From: Periplaneta americana
Lineage: Eukaryota; Arthropoda; Insecta; Blattodea; Blattidae
Assembly (NCBI RefSeq): GCF_040183065.1
Contig: NW_027185501.1
Location: forward strand, 832,001 to 896,000
Length of the DNA stretch: 64,000 nt
Reading direction: 5' to 3'
Part shown: piece by piece, positions 15,201-29,655 of the stretch
How positions within the stretch are numbered: the first letter of the stretch is position 1
How the letters are laid out: every line of letters begins with the position of its first letter
Notes under the pieces: model-generated
What the model was told of the DNA's origin: nothing
Databases searched by the model: none
Seen by the model: only the letters and a program-made list of their open reading frames with translations
Position numbers and translations under genes: made by a program

Positions 15201-18200
15201 TTAGCTCGCTTTTTTCGTGTATCGGTACTAGGATTAGTTCCCTTTTTTCCATGTATCCATACTAGGATTAATTCCCATTTTCCCTTTATCCATAATAGGA
15301 TTAGTTCGCATTTCCCATGTGTCTGTACTAGGATTAGTTCGCATTTCCCATGTATCTGTACTAGGAATAGTTCGCATTTCCCATGTATCCATACTAGGAT
15401 TAGTTCGCATTTTCCATGTATCTGTACTAGGATTAGTTCGCATTTCCCATGTATCTGTACTAGGATTAGTTCTCTTTTTTCCATGTATCCGTACTGGGAA
15501 TAGTTCGCATTTCCCATGTATCTGTATTAGGATTAGTTCGCATTTCCCATGTATCTGTACTAGGATTTGTTCGCATTTCCCATGTAACTGTACTAGGATT
15601 AGTTCGCATTTTCCATGTATCTGTACTGGGATTATTTCGCATTTCCCATGTATCTGTACTAGGATTAGTTCTCTTTCTCCCATGTATCTGTACTAGGAAT
15701 ATTTAGCATTTTCCATGTATCTGTATTAAGATTAGTTCGCATTTTCCATGTTTCTGTACTAGGATTAGTTCGCATTTTCCATATATTTGTACTGGGATTA
15801 TTTCGCATTTCCCATGTATCTGTACTAGGATTAGTTCCCTTTTTTCCATGTATCCATACTAGGATTAGTTCGCATTTTCCATGTATCTGTACTAGGATTA
15901 GTTCGCATTTTCAATGTATCTGTACTAGGATTATTTCGCATTTTCCATGTATCCATAATAGGATTAGTTCGCATTTCCCATGTATCTGTACTAGGATTAT
16001 ATCGCATTTCCCATGTATCCATACTAGGATTATTTCGCATTTTCCATGTATCTGTATAGGATTAGTTCGCATTTCCCATGTATCTGTACTAGGATTAGTT
16101 CGCATTTCCCATGTATCTGTACTAGGATTAGATCGCATATCCCATGTATCTGTACTGGGATTAGTTCGCATTTCCCATGTATCTGTACTGGGATTAGTTC
16201 GCATTTCCCATGTATCTGTACTAGGATTAGTTCTCTTTTTTCCATGTATCTGTACTAGGATTAGTTCGCATTTCCCATGTATATGTACTAGGATTAGTTG
16301 GCACTTTCCATATATCTGTACTTGGATTAGCTCACTTTTTTCATGTATCGGTACTAGGATTAGTTCGCATTTTTCATGTAAATTAATCAAACTATGATTA
16401 TTTCATTTTTCCTTGTATCCGTACTAGGATTAGCTCGCTTTTTTCATGTATCGGTACTGGGAATAGTTTCCTTATTTCCCTGTATCCGTACTAGGATTAG
16501 CTCTCATTTTTCATGTATCGGTACTGGGATTAGTTCTCTTTTTTCCATGTATCCGTACTAGAATTAGCTCGCTTTTTTCATGTATCGGTACTAGGATTAG
16601 TTCTCTTTTTTCCATGTATCCGTACTAGGATTAGCTCGCTTTTTTCGTGTATCGGTACTAGGATTGGTTCTCTTTTTTCCATGTATCCGTACTAGGATTA
16701 GCTCGCTTTTTTCATGTATCGGTACTAGGATTAGTTCTCTTTTTTCCATGTATCCGTACTAGGATTAGCTCGCTTTTTTCATGTATCGGTACTAGGATTA
16801 GTTCTCTTTTTCCAATGTATCCGTACTAGGATTATCTCGCATTTTCCATGTATCTGTACTAGGATTAGTTCGCATTTCCCATGTATCTGTACTGGGATTA
16901 TTTCGCATTTCCGATGTATCTGTACTAGGATTAGTTTGCCTTTTCCATGTTTCTGTACTAGGATTAGTTCGCATTTTCCATGTATCTGTACTGGGATTAT
17001 TTCGCATTTCCCATGTATCTGTACTAGGATTAGTTCCCTTTTTTCCATGTATCCATACTAGGATTAGTTCGCATTTCCCATGTATCTGTACTAGGATTAT
17101 TTCGCATTTCCGATGTATCTGTACTAGGATTAGATTGCCTTTTCCATGTTTCTGTACTAGGATTAGTTCGCATTTTCCATGTATCTGTACTGGGATTATT
17201 TCGCATTTCCGATGTATCTGTACTAGGATTAGTTCCCTTTTTTCCATGTATCCATACTAGGATTAGTTCGCATTTTCCATGTATCTGTACTAGGATTAGT
17301 TCGCATTTTCCATGTTTCTGTACTAGGATTAATTCGCAATTTCCATATATCTGTACTGGGATTATTTCGCATTTCACATGTATCTGTACTAGGATTAGTT
17401 CCCTTTTTTCCATGTATCCATACTAGGATTAATTCGCATTTTCCATTTATCCATAATAGGATTAGTTCGCATTTCCCATGTGTCTGTACTAGGATTAGTT
17501 CGCATTTCCCATGTATCTGTGCTAGGATTAGTTCGCATTTCCCATGTATCCATACAAGGATTAGTTCGCATTTTCCATGTATCTGTACTAGGATTAGTTC
17601 GCATTTCCCGTGTATCTGTATTAGGATTAGTTCTCTTTTTTCCATGTATCCGTACTGGGAATAGTTCGCATTTCCCATGTATCTGTACTAGGATTAGTTC
17701 GCATTTCCCATGTATCTGTACTAGGATTAGTTCGCATTTCCCATGTAACTGTACTAGGATTAGTTCGCATTTTCCTTGTATCTGTACAGGGATTATTTCG
17801 CATTTCCCATGTATCTGTACTAGGATTAGTTCTCTTTTTCCCATGTATCTGTACTAGGATTTTTTAGCATTTTCCATGGATCAGTATTAAGATTAGTTCG
17901 CATTTTCCATGTTTCTGTACTAGGATTAGTTCGCATTTTCCATATATCTGTACTGGGATTATTTCGCATTTCCCATGTATCTGTACTAGGATTCGTTCCC
18001 TTTTTTCATGTATCCATACTAGGATTAGTTCGCATTTTCCATGTATCTGTACTAGGATTAGTTCGCATTTTCAATGTATCTGTACTAGGATTATTTCGCA
18101 CTTTCCATGTATCCATAATAGGATTAGTTCGCATTTCCCATGTATCTGTACTAGGATTAGTTCGCATTTCCCATGTATCCATATTAGGATTAGTTCGCAT

Positions 18201-21200
18201 TTTCCATGTATCTGTATAGGATTAGTTCGCATTTTCAATGTATTTGTACTAGGATTAGTTCGCATTTTCCATGTATCCATAATAGGATTAGTTCGCATTT
18301 CCCATGTATCTGTATTAGGATTAGTTCGCATTTCCCATGTATCAGTACTAGGATTACTTCGCATTTCCCATGTATCTGTACTAAGATAAGTTCGCATTTT
18401 CCATGTATCTTTTACTAGGATTAGTTCGCATTTCCCACGTATCTGTACTAGGATTAGTTCGCATTTTCCATGTATCTGTACTAGAATTATTTCGCATTTC
18501 CCATGTATCTGTACTAGGATTAGTTCGCATTTCCCATGTATATGTACTAGGATTAGTTGGCACTTTCCATATATTTGTACTTGGATTAGCTCGCTTTTTT
18601 CATGTATCGGTACTAGGATTAGTTCGCATTTTTCATGTAAATTATTCAAACTATGATTATTTCACTTTTTCCTTGTATCCGTACTAGGATTAGCTCGCTT
18701 TTTTCATGTATCGGTACTGGGATTAGTTTTCTTTTTTCCATGTATCCGTACTAGGATTAGCTCGCTTTTTTCATGTATCGGTACTGGGATTAGTTCTCTT
18801 TTTTCCATGTATCCGTACTAGAATTAGCTCGCTTTTTTCATGTATCGGTACTAGGATTAGTTCTCTTTTTTCCATGTATCCGTACTAGGATTAGCTCGCT
18901 TTTTTCATGTATCGGTACTAGGATTAGTTCTCTTTTTTCCATGTACCAGTACTAGGATTAGCTCGCTTTTTCCATGTATCGGTACTAGGATTAGTTCTCT
19001 TTTTTCCATGTATTCGTGCTAGGATTAGGTCGCTGTTTTCATGTATCGGTACTAGGATCATTTCCCTTTTTTCCATGTATCCGTACTAGGATTAGCTCGC
19101 TTTTTTCGTGTATCGGTACTAGGATTGGTTCTCTTTTTTCCATGTATACGTATTAGGATTAGCTAGCTTTTTTCATGTATCGGTACTAGGATTAGTTCTC
19201 ATTTTTCCATGTATATGTACTAGGCTTAGTTGGCACTTTCCATATATCTGTACTTGGATTAGCTCGCTTTTTTCATGTATCGGTACTAGGATTAGTTCGC
19301 ATTTTTCATGTAAATTATTCAAACTATGATTATTTCACTTTTTCCTTGTATCCGTACTAGGATTATCTCGCTTTTTTCATGTATCGGTATTAGGATTAGT
19401 TCTCTTTTTTCCATGTTTCCGCACTAGGATTAGCTCGCTTTTTTCGTGTATCGGTACTAGGATTAGTTCCCTTTTTTCCATGTATCCATAATAGGATTAA
19501 TTCCCATTTTCCATTTTTCCATAATAGGATTAGTTCGCATTTCCCATGTGTCTGTACTAGGATTAGTTCGCTTTTCCCATGTATCTGTACTAGGATTAGT
19601 TCGCATTTCCCATGTATCCATACTAGGATTAGTTCGCATTTTCTATGTATCTGTACTAGGATTAGTTCGCATTTCCCATGTATCTGTACTAGGATTAGTT
19701 CTCTTTTTTCCATGTATGCGTACTGGGAATAGTTCGCATTTCCCATGTATCTGTACTAGGATTAGTTCGCATTTCCCATGTAACTGTACTAGGATTAGTT
19801 CGCATTTTCCATGTTTCTGTACTAGGATTAGTTCGCATTTTCCATATATCTGTACTGGGATTATTTCGCATTTCCCATGTATCTGTACTAGGATTAGTTC
19901 CCTTTCTTCCATGTATCCATACTAGGATTAGTTCGCATTTTCCATGTATCTGTACTAGGATTAATTCGCATCTTCAATGTATCTGTACTAGGATTATTTC
20001 GCATTTTCCATGTATCCATAATAGGATTACTTCGCATTTCCCATGTATCTGTACTAGGATTAGTTCGCATTTCCCATGTATCCATACTAGGATTAGTTCG
20101 CATTTTCCATGTATCTGTATAGGATTAGTTCGCATTTCCCATGTATCTGTACTAGGATTAGTTCGCATTTCCCTTGTATCTGTACTAGGATTAGATCGCA
20201 TATCCCATGTATCTGTACTGGGATTAGTTCGCATTTCCCATGTATCTGTACTGGGATTAGTTCGCATTTCCCATGTATCTGTACTAGGATTAGTTCTCTT
20301 TTTTCCATGTATCTGTACTAGGATTAGTTCGCATTTCCCATGTATATGTACTAGCATTAGTTGGCACTTTCCATATATCTGTACTTGGATTAGCTCGCTT
20401 TTTTCATGTATCGGTACTAGGATTAGTTCTGATTTTTCATGTAAATTATTCAAACTATGATTATTTCACTTTTTCCTTGTATCCGTACTAGGATTAGCTC
20501 GCTTTTTTCATGTATCGGTACTGGGAATAGTTTAATTATTTCCCTGTATCCGTACTAGGATTAGCTCTCATTTTTCATGTATCGGTACTGGGATTAGTTC
20601 TCTTTTTTCCATGTATCCGTACTAGAATTAGCTCGCTTTTTTCATGTATCGGTACTGGGATTAGTTCTCTTTTTTCCATGTATCCGTACTAGGATTAGCT
20701 CGCTTTTTTCGTGTATCGGTACTAGGATTGACTCTCTTTTTTCCATGTATCCGTACTAGGATTAGCTCGCTTTTTTCATGTATCGGTACTAGGATTAGTT
20801 CTCTTTTTTCCATGTATCCGTACTAGGATTAGCTCGCTTTTTTCATGTATCGGTACTAGGATTAGTTCTCTTTTTTCAATGTATCCGTACTAGGATTATC
20901 TCGCATTTTCCATGTATCAGTACTAGGATTAGTTCGCATTTCCCATGTATCTGTACTGCGAATATTTCGCATTTCCGATGTATCTGTACTAGGATTATTT
21001 TGCCTTTTCCATGTTTCTGTACTAGGATTAGTTCGCATTTTCCATGTATCTGTACTGGGATTATTTCGCATTTCCCATGTATCTGTACTAGGATTAGTTC
21101 CCTTTTTTCCATGTTTCCATATTAGGATTAGTTCGCATTTCCCATGTATCTGTACTAGGATTATTTCGCATTTCCGATGTATCTGTACTAGGATTAGTTT

Positions 21201-22194
21201 GCCTTTTCCATGTTTCTGTACTAGGATTAGTTCGCATTTTCCATGTATCTGTACTGGGATTATTTCGCATTTCCGATGTATCTGTACTAGGATTAGTTCC
21301 CTTTTTTCCATGTATCCATACTAGGATTAGTTCGCATTTTCCATGTATCTGTACTAGGATTATTTCGCATTTTCCATGTTTCTGTACTAGGATTAATTCG
21401 CAATTTCCATATATCTGTACTGGGATTATTTCGCATTTCACATGTATCTGTACTAGGATTAGTTCCCTTTTTTCCATGTATCCATACTAGGATTAATTCG
21501 CATTTTCCATTTATCCATAATAGGATTAGTTCGCATTTCCCATGTGTCTGTACTAGGATTAGTTCGCATTTCCCATGTATCTGTGCTAGGATTAGTTCGC
21601 ATTTCCCATGTATCCATACAAGGATTAGTTCTCATTTTCCATGTATCTGTACTAGGATTAGTTCGCATTTCCCGTGTATCTGTATTAGGATTAGTTCTCT
21701 TTTTTCCATGTATCCGTACTGGGAATAGTTCGCATTTCCCATGTATCTGTACTAGGATTAGTTCGCATTTCCCATGTATCTGTACTAGGATTAGTTCGCA
21801 TTTCCCATGTAACAGTACTAGGATTAGTTCGCATTTTCCTTGTATCTGTACAGGGATTATTTCGCATTTCCCATGTATCTGTACTAGGATTAGTTCTCTT
21901 TTTCCCATGTATCTGTACTAGGATTATTTAGCATTTTCCATGGATCAGTATTAAGATTAGTTCGCATTTTCCATGTTTCTGTACTAGGATTAGTTCGCAT
22001 TTTCCATATATCTGTACTGGGATTATTTCGCATTTCCCATGTATCTGTACTAGGATTCGTTCCCTTTTTTCCATGTATCCATACTAGGATTAGTTCGCAT
22101 TTTCCATGTATCTGTACTAGGATTAGTTCGCATTTTCAATGTATCTGTACTAGGATTAGTTCGCATTTTCCATGTATCCATAATAGGATTAGTT

Positions 22195-25070
22195 CGCATT
22201 TCCCATGTATCTGTACTAGGATTAGTTCGCATTTCCCATGTATCCATATTAGGATTAGTTCGCATTTTCCATGTATCTGTATAGGATTAGTTCGCATTTT
22301 CAATGTATTTGTACTAGGATTAGTTCGCATTTTCCATGTATCCATAATAGGATTAGTTCGCATTTCCCATGTATCTGTATTAGGATTAGTTCGCATTTCC
22401 CATGTATCAGTACTAGGATTACTTCACATTTCCCATGTATCTGTACTAAGATAAGTTCGCATTTTCCATGTATCTTTTACTAGGATTAGTTCGCATTTCC
22501 CACGTATCTGTACTAGGATTAGTTCGCATTTTCCATGTATCTGTACTAGAATTAGTTCGCATTTCCCATGTATCTGTACTAGGATTAGTTCGCATTTCCC
22601 ATGTATATGTACTAGGATTAGTTGGCACTTTCCATATATTTGTACTTGGATTAGCTCGCTTTTTTCATGTATCGGTACTAGGATTAGTTCGCATTTTTCA
22701 TGTAAATTATTCAAACTATGATTATTTCACTTTTTCCTTGTATCCGTACTAGGATTAGCTCGCTTTCTTCATGTATCGGTACTGGGATTAGTTTTCTTTT
22801 TTCCATGTATCCGTACTAGGATTAGCTCGCTTTTTTCATGTATCGGTACTGGGATTAGTTCTCTTTTTTCCATGTATCCGTACTAGAATTAGCTCGCTTT
22901 TTCATGTATCGGTACTAGGATTAGTTCTCTTTTTTCCATGTATCCGTACTAGGATTAGCTCGCTTTTTTCATGTATCGGTACTAGGATTAGTTCTCTTTT
23001 TTCCATGTATCCGTACTAGAATTAGCTCGCTTTTTTCATGTATCGGTACTAGGATTAGTTCTCTTTTTTCCATGTATTCGTGCTAGGATTAGCTCGCTTT
23101 TTTCATGTATCGGTACTAGGATCAGTTCCCTTTTTTCCATGTATCCGTACTAGGATTAGCTCGCTTTTTTCGTGTATCGGTACTAGGATTGGTTCTCTTT
23201 TTTCCATGTATCCGTATTAGGATTAGCTCGCTTTTTTCATGTATCGGTACTAGGATTAGTTCTCATTTTTCCATGTATATGTACTAGGCTTAGTTGGCAC
23301 TTTCCATATATCTGTACTTGGATTAGCTCGCTTTTTTCATGTATCGGTACTAGGATTAGTTCGCATTTTTCATGTAAATTATTCAAACTATGATTATTTC
23401 ACTTTTTCCTTGTATCCGTACTAGGATTATCTCGATTTTTTCATGTATCGGTACTAGGATTAGTTCTATTTTTTCCATGTTTCCGCACTAGGATTAGCTC
23501 GCTTTTTTCGTGTATCGGTACTAGGATTAGTTCCCTTCTTTCCATGTATCCATACTAGGATTAATTCCCATTTTCCATTTTTCCATAATAAGATTAGTTC
23601 GCATTTCCCATGTGTCTGTACTAGGATTAGTTCGCATTTCCCATGTATCTGTACTAGGATTAGTTCGCATTTCCCATGTATCCATATTAGGATTAGTTCG
23701 CATTTTCCATATATCTGTATAGGATTAGTTCGCATTTTCAATGTATTTGTACTAGGATTAGTTCGCATTTTCCATGTATCCATAATAGGATTAGTTCGCA
23801 TTTCCCATGTATCTGTATTAGGATTAGTTCGCATTTCCCATGTATCAGTACTAGGATTACTTCACATTTCCCATGTATCTGTACTAAGATAAGTTCGCAT
23901 TTTCCATGTATCTTTTACTAGGATTAGTTCGCATTTCCCACGTATCTGTACTAGGATTAGTTCGCATTTTCCATGTATCTGTACTAGAATTAGTTCGCAT
24001 TTCCCATGTATCTGTACTAGGATTAGTTCGCATTTCCCATGTATATGTACTAGGATTAGTTGGCACTTTCCATATATTTGTACTTGGATTAGCTCGCTTT
24101 TTTCATGTATCGGTACTAGGATTAGTTCGCATTTTTCATGTAAATTATTCAAACTATGATTATTTCACTTTTTCCTTGTATCCGTACTAGGATTAGCTCG
24201 CTTTCTTCATGTATCGGTACTGGGATTAGTTTTCTTTTTTCCATGTATCCGTACTAGGATTAGCTCGCTTTTTTCATGTATCGGTACTGGGATTAGTTCT
24301 CTTTTTTCCATGTATCCGTACTAGAATTAGCTCGCTTTTTCATGTATCGGTACTAGGATTAGTTCTCTTTTTTCCATGTATCCGTACTAGGATTAGCTCG
24401 CTTTTTTCATGTATCGGTACTAGGATTAGTTCTCTTTTTTCCATGTATCCGTACTAGAATTAGCTCGCTTTTTTCATGTATCGGTACTAGGATTAGTTCT
24501 CTTTTTTCCATGTATTCGTGCTAGGATTAGCTCGCTTTTTTCATGTATCGGTACTAGGATCAGTTCCCTTTTTTCCATGTATCCGTACTAGGATTAGCTC
24601 GCTTTTTTCGTGTATCGGTACTAGGATTCGTTCTCTTTTTTCCATGTATCCGTATTAGGATTAGCTCGCTTTTTTATGTATCGGTACTAGGATTAGTTCT
24701 CATTTTTCCATGTATATGTACTAGGCTTAGTTGGCACTTTCCATATATCTGTACTTGGATTAGCTCGCTTTTTTCATGTATCGGTACTAGGATTAGTTCG
24801 CATTTTTCATGTAAATTATTCAAACTATGATTATTTCACTTTTTCCTTGTATCCGTACTAGGATTATCTCGCTTTTTTCATGTATCGGTACTAGGATTAG
24901 TTCTCTTTTTTCCATGTTTCCGCACTAGGATTAGCTCGCTTTTTTCGTGTATCGGTACTAGGATTAGTTCCCTTCTTTCTATGTATCCATACTAGGATTA
25001 ATTCCCATTTTCCATTTTTCCATAATAGGATTAGTTCGCATTTCCCATGTGTCTGTACAAGGATTAGTTC
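22195..25070. repeat. Recent 1,438-bp tandem duplication inside the array
   Basis: Copy 1 is about 22,195-23,632 and copy 2 about 23,633-25,070. Each contains two junction sequences (22704 and 23376; 24142 and 24813), and rare variants are shared at exactly 1,438 bp, such as TATCTTTTACTAGG, ATATTTGTACTTGG and CTCGCTTTCTTC. The very low divergence between copies indicates a late event. Confidence 0.88.
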
Positions 25071-27469
25071 GCATTTCCCATGTATCTGTACTAGGATTAG
25101 TTCGCATTTCCCATGTATCCATACTAGGATTAGTTCGCATTTTCCAAGTATCTGTACTAGGATTAGTTCGCATTTCCCATGTATCTGTACTAGGATTAGT
25201 TCTCTTTTTTCCATGTATGCTTACTGGGAATAGTTCGCATTTCCCATGTATCTGTACTAGGATTAGTTCGCATTTCCCATGTATCTGTACTAGGATTAGT
25301 TCGCATTTCCCATGTAACTGTACTAGGATTAGTTCGCATTTTCCATATATCTGTACTGGGATTATTTCGCATTACCCATGTATCTGTACTAGGATTAGTT
25401 CTCTTTTTCCCATGTATCTGTACTAGGAATATTTAGCATTTTCCATGTATCTGTATTAAGATTAGTTCGCATTTTCCATGTTTCTGTACTAGGATTAGTT
25501 CGCATTTTCCATATATCTGTACTGGGATTATTTCGCATTTCCCATGTACCTGTACTATGATTAGTTCCCTTACTTCCATGTATCCATACTAGGATTAGTT
25601 CGCATTTTCCATGTATCTGTACTAGGATTAATTCGCATTTTCAATGTATCTGTACTAGGATTATTTCGCATTTTCCATGTATCCATAATAGGATTAGTTC
25701 GCATTTCCCATGTATCTGTACTAGGATTAGTTCGCATTTCCCATGTATCCATACTAGGATTAGTTCGCATTTTCCATGTATCTGTATAGGATTAGTTCGC
25801 ATTTCCCATGTATCTGTACTAGGATTAGTTCGCATTTCCCTTGTATCTGTACTAGGATTAGATCGCATATCCCATGTTTCTGTACTGGGATTAGTTCGCA
25901 TTTCCCATGTATCTGTACTGGGATTAGTTCACATTTCCCATGTATCTGTACTAGGATTAGTTCTCTTTTTTCCATGTATCTGTACTAGGATTAGTTCGCA
26001 TTTCCCATGTATATGTACTAGCATTAGCTGGCACTTTCCATATATCTGTACTTGGATTAGCTCGCTTTTTTCATGTATCGGTACTAGGATTAGTTCTCAT
26101 TTTTCATGTAAATTATTCAAACTATGATTATTTCACTTTTTCCTTGTATCCGTACTAGGATTAGCTCGCTTTTTTCATGTATTGGTAATGGGAATAGTTT
26201 AAATATTTCCCTGTATCCGTACTAGGATTAGCTCTCATTTTTCATGTATCGGTACTGGGATTATTTCTCTTTTTTCCATGTATCCGTACTAGAATTAGCT
26301 CGCTTTTTTCATGTATCGGTACTAGGATTAGTTCTCTTTTTTCCATGTATCCGTACTAGGATTAGCTCGCTTTTTTCGTGTATCGGTACTAGGATTGGTT
26401 CTCTTTTTTCCATGTATCCGTACTAGGATTAGCTCGCTTTTTTCATGTATCGGTACTAGGATTAGTTCTCTTTTTTCCATGTATCCGTACTAGGATTAGC
26501 TCGCTTTTTTCATGTATCGGTACTAGGATTAGTTCTCTTTTTTCAATGTATCCGTACTAGGATTATCTCGCATTTTCCATGTATCAGTACTAGGATTAGT
26601 TCGCATTTCCCATGTATCTGTACTGCGAATATTTCGCATTTCCGATGTATCTGTACTAGGATTATTTTGCCTTTTCATGTTTCTGTACTAGGATTAGTTC
26701 GCATTTTCCATGTATCTGTACTGGGATTATTTCGCATTTCCCATGTATCTCTACTAGGATTAGTTCCCTTTTTTCCATGTATCCATACTAGGATTAGTTC
26801 GCATTTCCCATGTATCTGTACTAGGATTATTTCGCATTTCCGATGTATCTGTACTAGGATTAGTTTGCCTTTTCCATGTTTCTGTACTAGGATTAGTTCG
26901 CATTTTCCATGTATCTGTACTGGGATTATTTCGCATTTCCGATGTATCTGTACTAGGATTAGTTCCCTTTTTTCCATGTATCCATACTAGGATTAGTTCG
27001 CATTTTCCATGTATCTGTACTAGGATTAGTTCGCATTTTCCATGTTTCTGTACAAGGATTAATTCGCAATTTCCATATATCTGTACTGGGATTATTTCGC
27101 ATTTCACATGTATCTGTACTAGGATTAGTTCCCTTTTTTCCATGTATCCATAATAGGATTAATTCGCATTTTCCATTTATCCATAATAGGATTAGTTCGC
27201 ATTTCCCATGTGTCTGTACTAGGATTAGTTCGCATTTCCCATGTATCTGTGCTAGGATTAGTTCGCATTTCCCATGTATCCATACAAGGATTAGTTCGCA
27301 TTTTCCATGTATCTGTAGTAGGATTAGTTCTCATTTCCCGTGTATCTGTATTAGGATTATTTCTCTTTTTTCCATGTATCCGTACTGGGAATAGTTCGCA
27401 TTTCCCATGTATCTGTACTAGGATTAGTTCGCATTTCCCATGTATCTGTACTAGGATTAGTTCGCATTT

Positions 27470-29655
27470 CCCATGTAACTGTACTAGAATTAGTTCGCAT
27501 TTTCCATGTATCTGTACTGGGATTATTTCGCATTTCCCATGTATCTGTACTAGGATTAGTTCTCTTTTTCCCATGTATCTGTACTAGGATTATTTAGCAT
27601 TTTCCATGGATCAGTATTAAGATTAGTTCGCATTTTCCATGTTTCTGTACTAGGATTAGTTCGCATTTTCCATATATCTGTGCTGGGATTATTTCGCATT
27701 TCCCATGTATCTGTACTAGGATTCGTTCCCTTTTTTCCATGTATCCATACTAGGATTAGTTCTCATTTTCCATGTATCTGTACTAGGATTAGTTCGCATT
27801 TTCAATGTATCTGTAATAGGATTAGTTCGCATTTTCCATGTATCCATAATAGGATTAGTTCGCATTTCCCATGTATCTGTAGTAGGATTAGTTCGCATTT
27901 CCCATGTATCCATACTAGGATTAGTTCGCATTTTCCATGTATCTGTATAGGATTAGTTCGCATTTTCAATGTATTTGTACTAGGATTAGTTCGCATTTTC
28001 CATGTATCCATAATAGGATTAGTTCGCATTTCCCATGTATCTGTATTAGGATTATTTCGCATTTCCCATGTATCAGTATTAGGATTACTTTGCATTTCCC
28101 ATGTATCTGTACTAAGATAAGTTCGCATTTTCCATGTATCTTTTACTAGGATTAGTTCGCATTTTCCACGTATCTGTACTAGGATTAGTTCGCATTTTTC
28201 ATGTATCTGTATTAGGATTAGTTCGCATTTCCCATGTATCTGTACTAGGATTATTTTGCATTTTCGATGTATCTGTACAAGGATTAGTTTGCCTTTTCCA
28301 TGTTTCTGTACTAGGATTAGTTCGCATTTTCCATGTATCTGTACTATGATTAGTTCGCATTTCCCATGTATCCTTACTAGGATTAGTTCGCATTTTCCAT
28401 ATATCTGTATAGGTCTAGTTCGCATTTCCCATGTATCTGTACTAAGATAAGTTCGCATTTTCCATGTATCTTTTACTAGGATTAGTTCGCATTTCCCACG
28501 TATCTGTACTAGGATTAGTTCGCATTTTCCATGTAACTGTACTAGGATTAGTTCGCATTTCCCATGTATCTGTACTAGGATTATTTCGCATTTCCGATGT
28601 ATCTGAACTAGGATTATTTTGCCTTATCCATGTTTCTGTACTAGGATTAGTTCGCATTTTCCATGTATCTGTACTGGGATTATTTCGCATTTCCCATGTA
28701 TCTGTACTAGGATTAGTTCCCTTTTTTCCATGTATCCATACTAGGATTAGTTCGCATTTTCCATGTATCTGTACTAGGATTAGTTCGCATTTTCCATGTT
28801 TATGTACTAGGATTAATTCGCATTTTCCATATATCTGTACTGGGATTATTTCGCATTTCCCATGTATCTGTACTAGGATTAGTTCCCTTTTTTCCATGTA
28901 TCCATACTAGGATTAATTCGCATTTTCCATTTATCCATAATAGGATTAGTTCACATTTCCCATGTGTCTGTACTAGGATTAGTTCACATTTCCCATGTAT
29001 CTGTACTAGGATTAGTTCGCATTTCCCATGTATCCATACTAGGATTAGTTCGCATTTTCCATGTATCTGTACTAGGATTAGTTCGCATTTCCCATGTATC
29101 TGTACTAGGATTAGTTCTCTTTTCTCCATGTATCCGTACTGGGAATAGTTCGCATTTCCCATGTATCTGTACTAGGATTAGTTCGCATTTCCCATGTATC
29201 TGTACTAGGATTAGTTCGCATTTCCCATGTAACTGTACTAGGATTAGTTCGCATTTTCCATGTATCTGTACTGGGATTATTTCGCATTTCCCATGTATCT
29301 GTACTAGGATTTGTTCTCTTTTTCCCATGTATCTGTACTAGGATTATTTAGCATTTTCCGTGGTTCTGTATTAAGATTAGTTCGCATTTTCCATGGTTCT
29401 GTACTAGGATTAGTTCGCATTTTCCATATATCTGTACTGGGATTATTTCGCATTTCCCATGTATCTGTACTAGGATTAGTTCCCTTTTTTCCATGTATCC
29501 ATACTAGGATTAGTTCGCATTTTCCATGTATCTGTACTAGGATTAGTTCGCATATTCAATGTATCTGTACTAGGATTAGTTCGCATTTTCCATGTATCCA
29601 TAATAGGATTAGTTCGCATTTCCCATGTATCTGTACTAGGATTAGTTCGCATTTC
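27470..29655. repeat. Array segment duplicated 10,630 bp away (copy 1)
   Basis: Matches 38,100-40,285 at a constant offset of 10,630 bp. Shared rare variants include ACTAGAATTAG near 27,481, GGATCAGTATTAAG, CTGTGCTGGG, TCACATTTCC and CCGTGGTTCTG. The match ends at about 29,655, where copy 1 has CCCAATAACCAT and copy 2 has the ordinary CCCATGTATCCAT. Confidence 0.85.
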
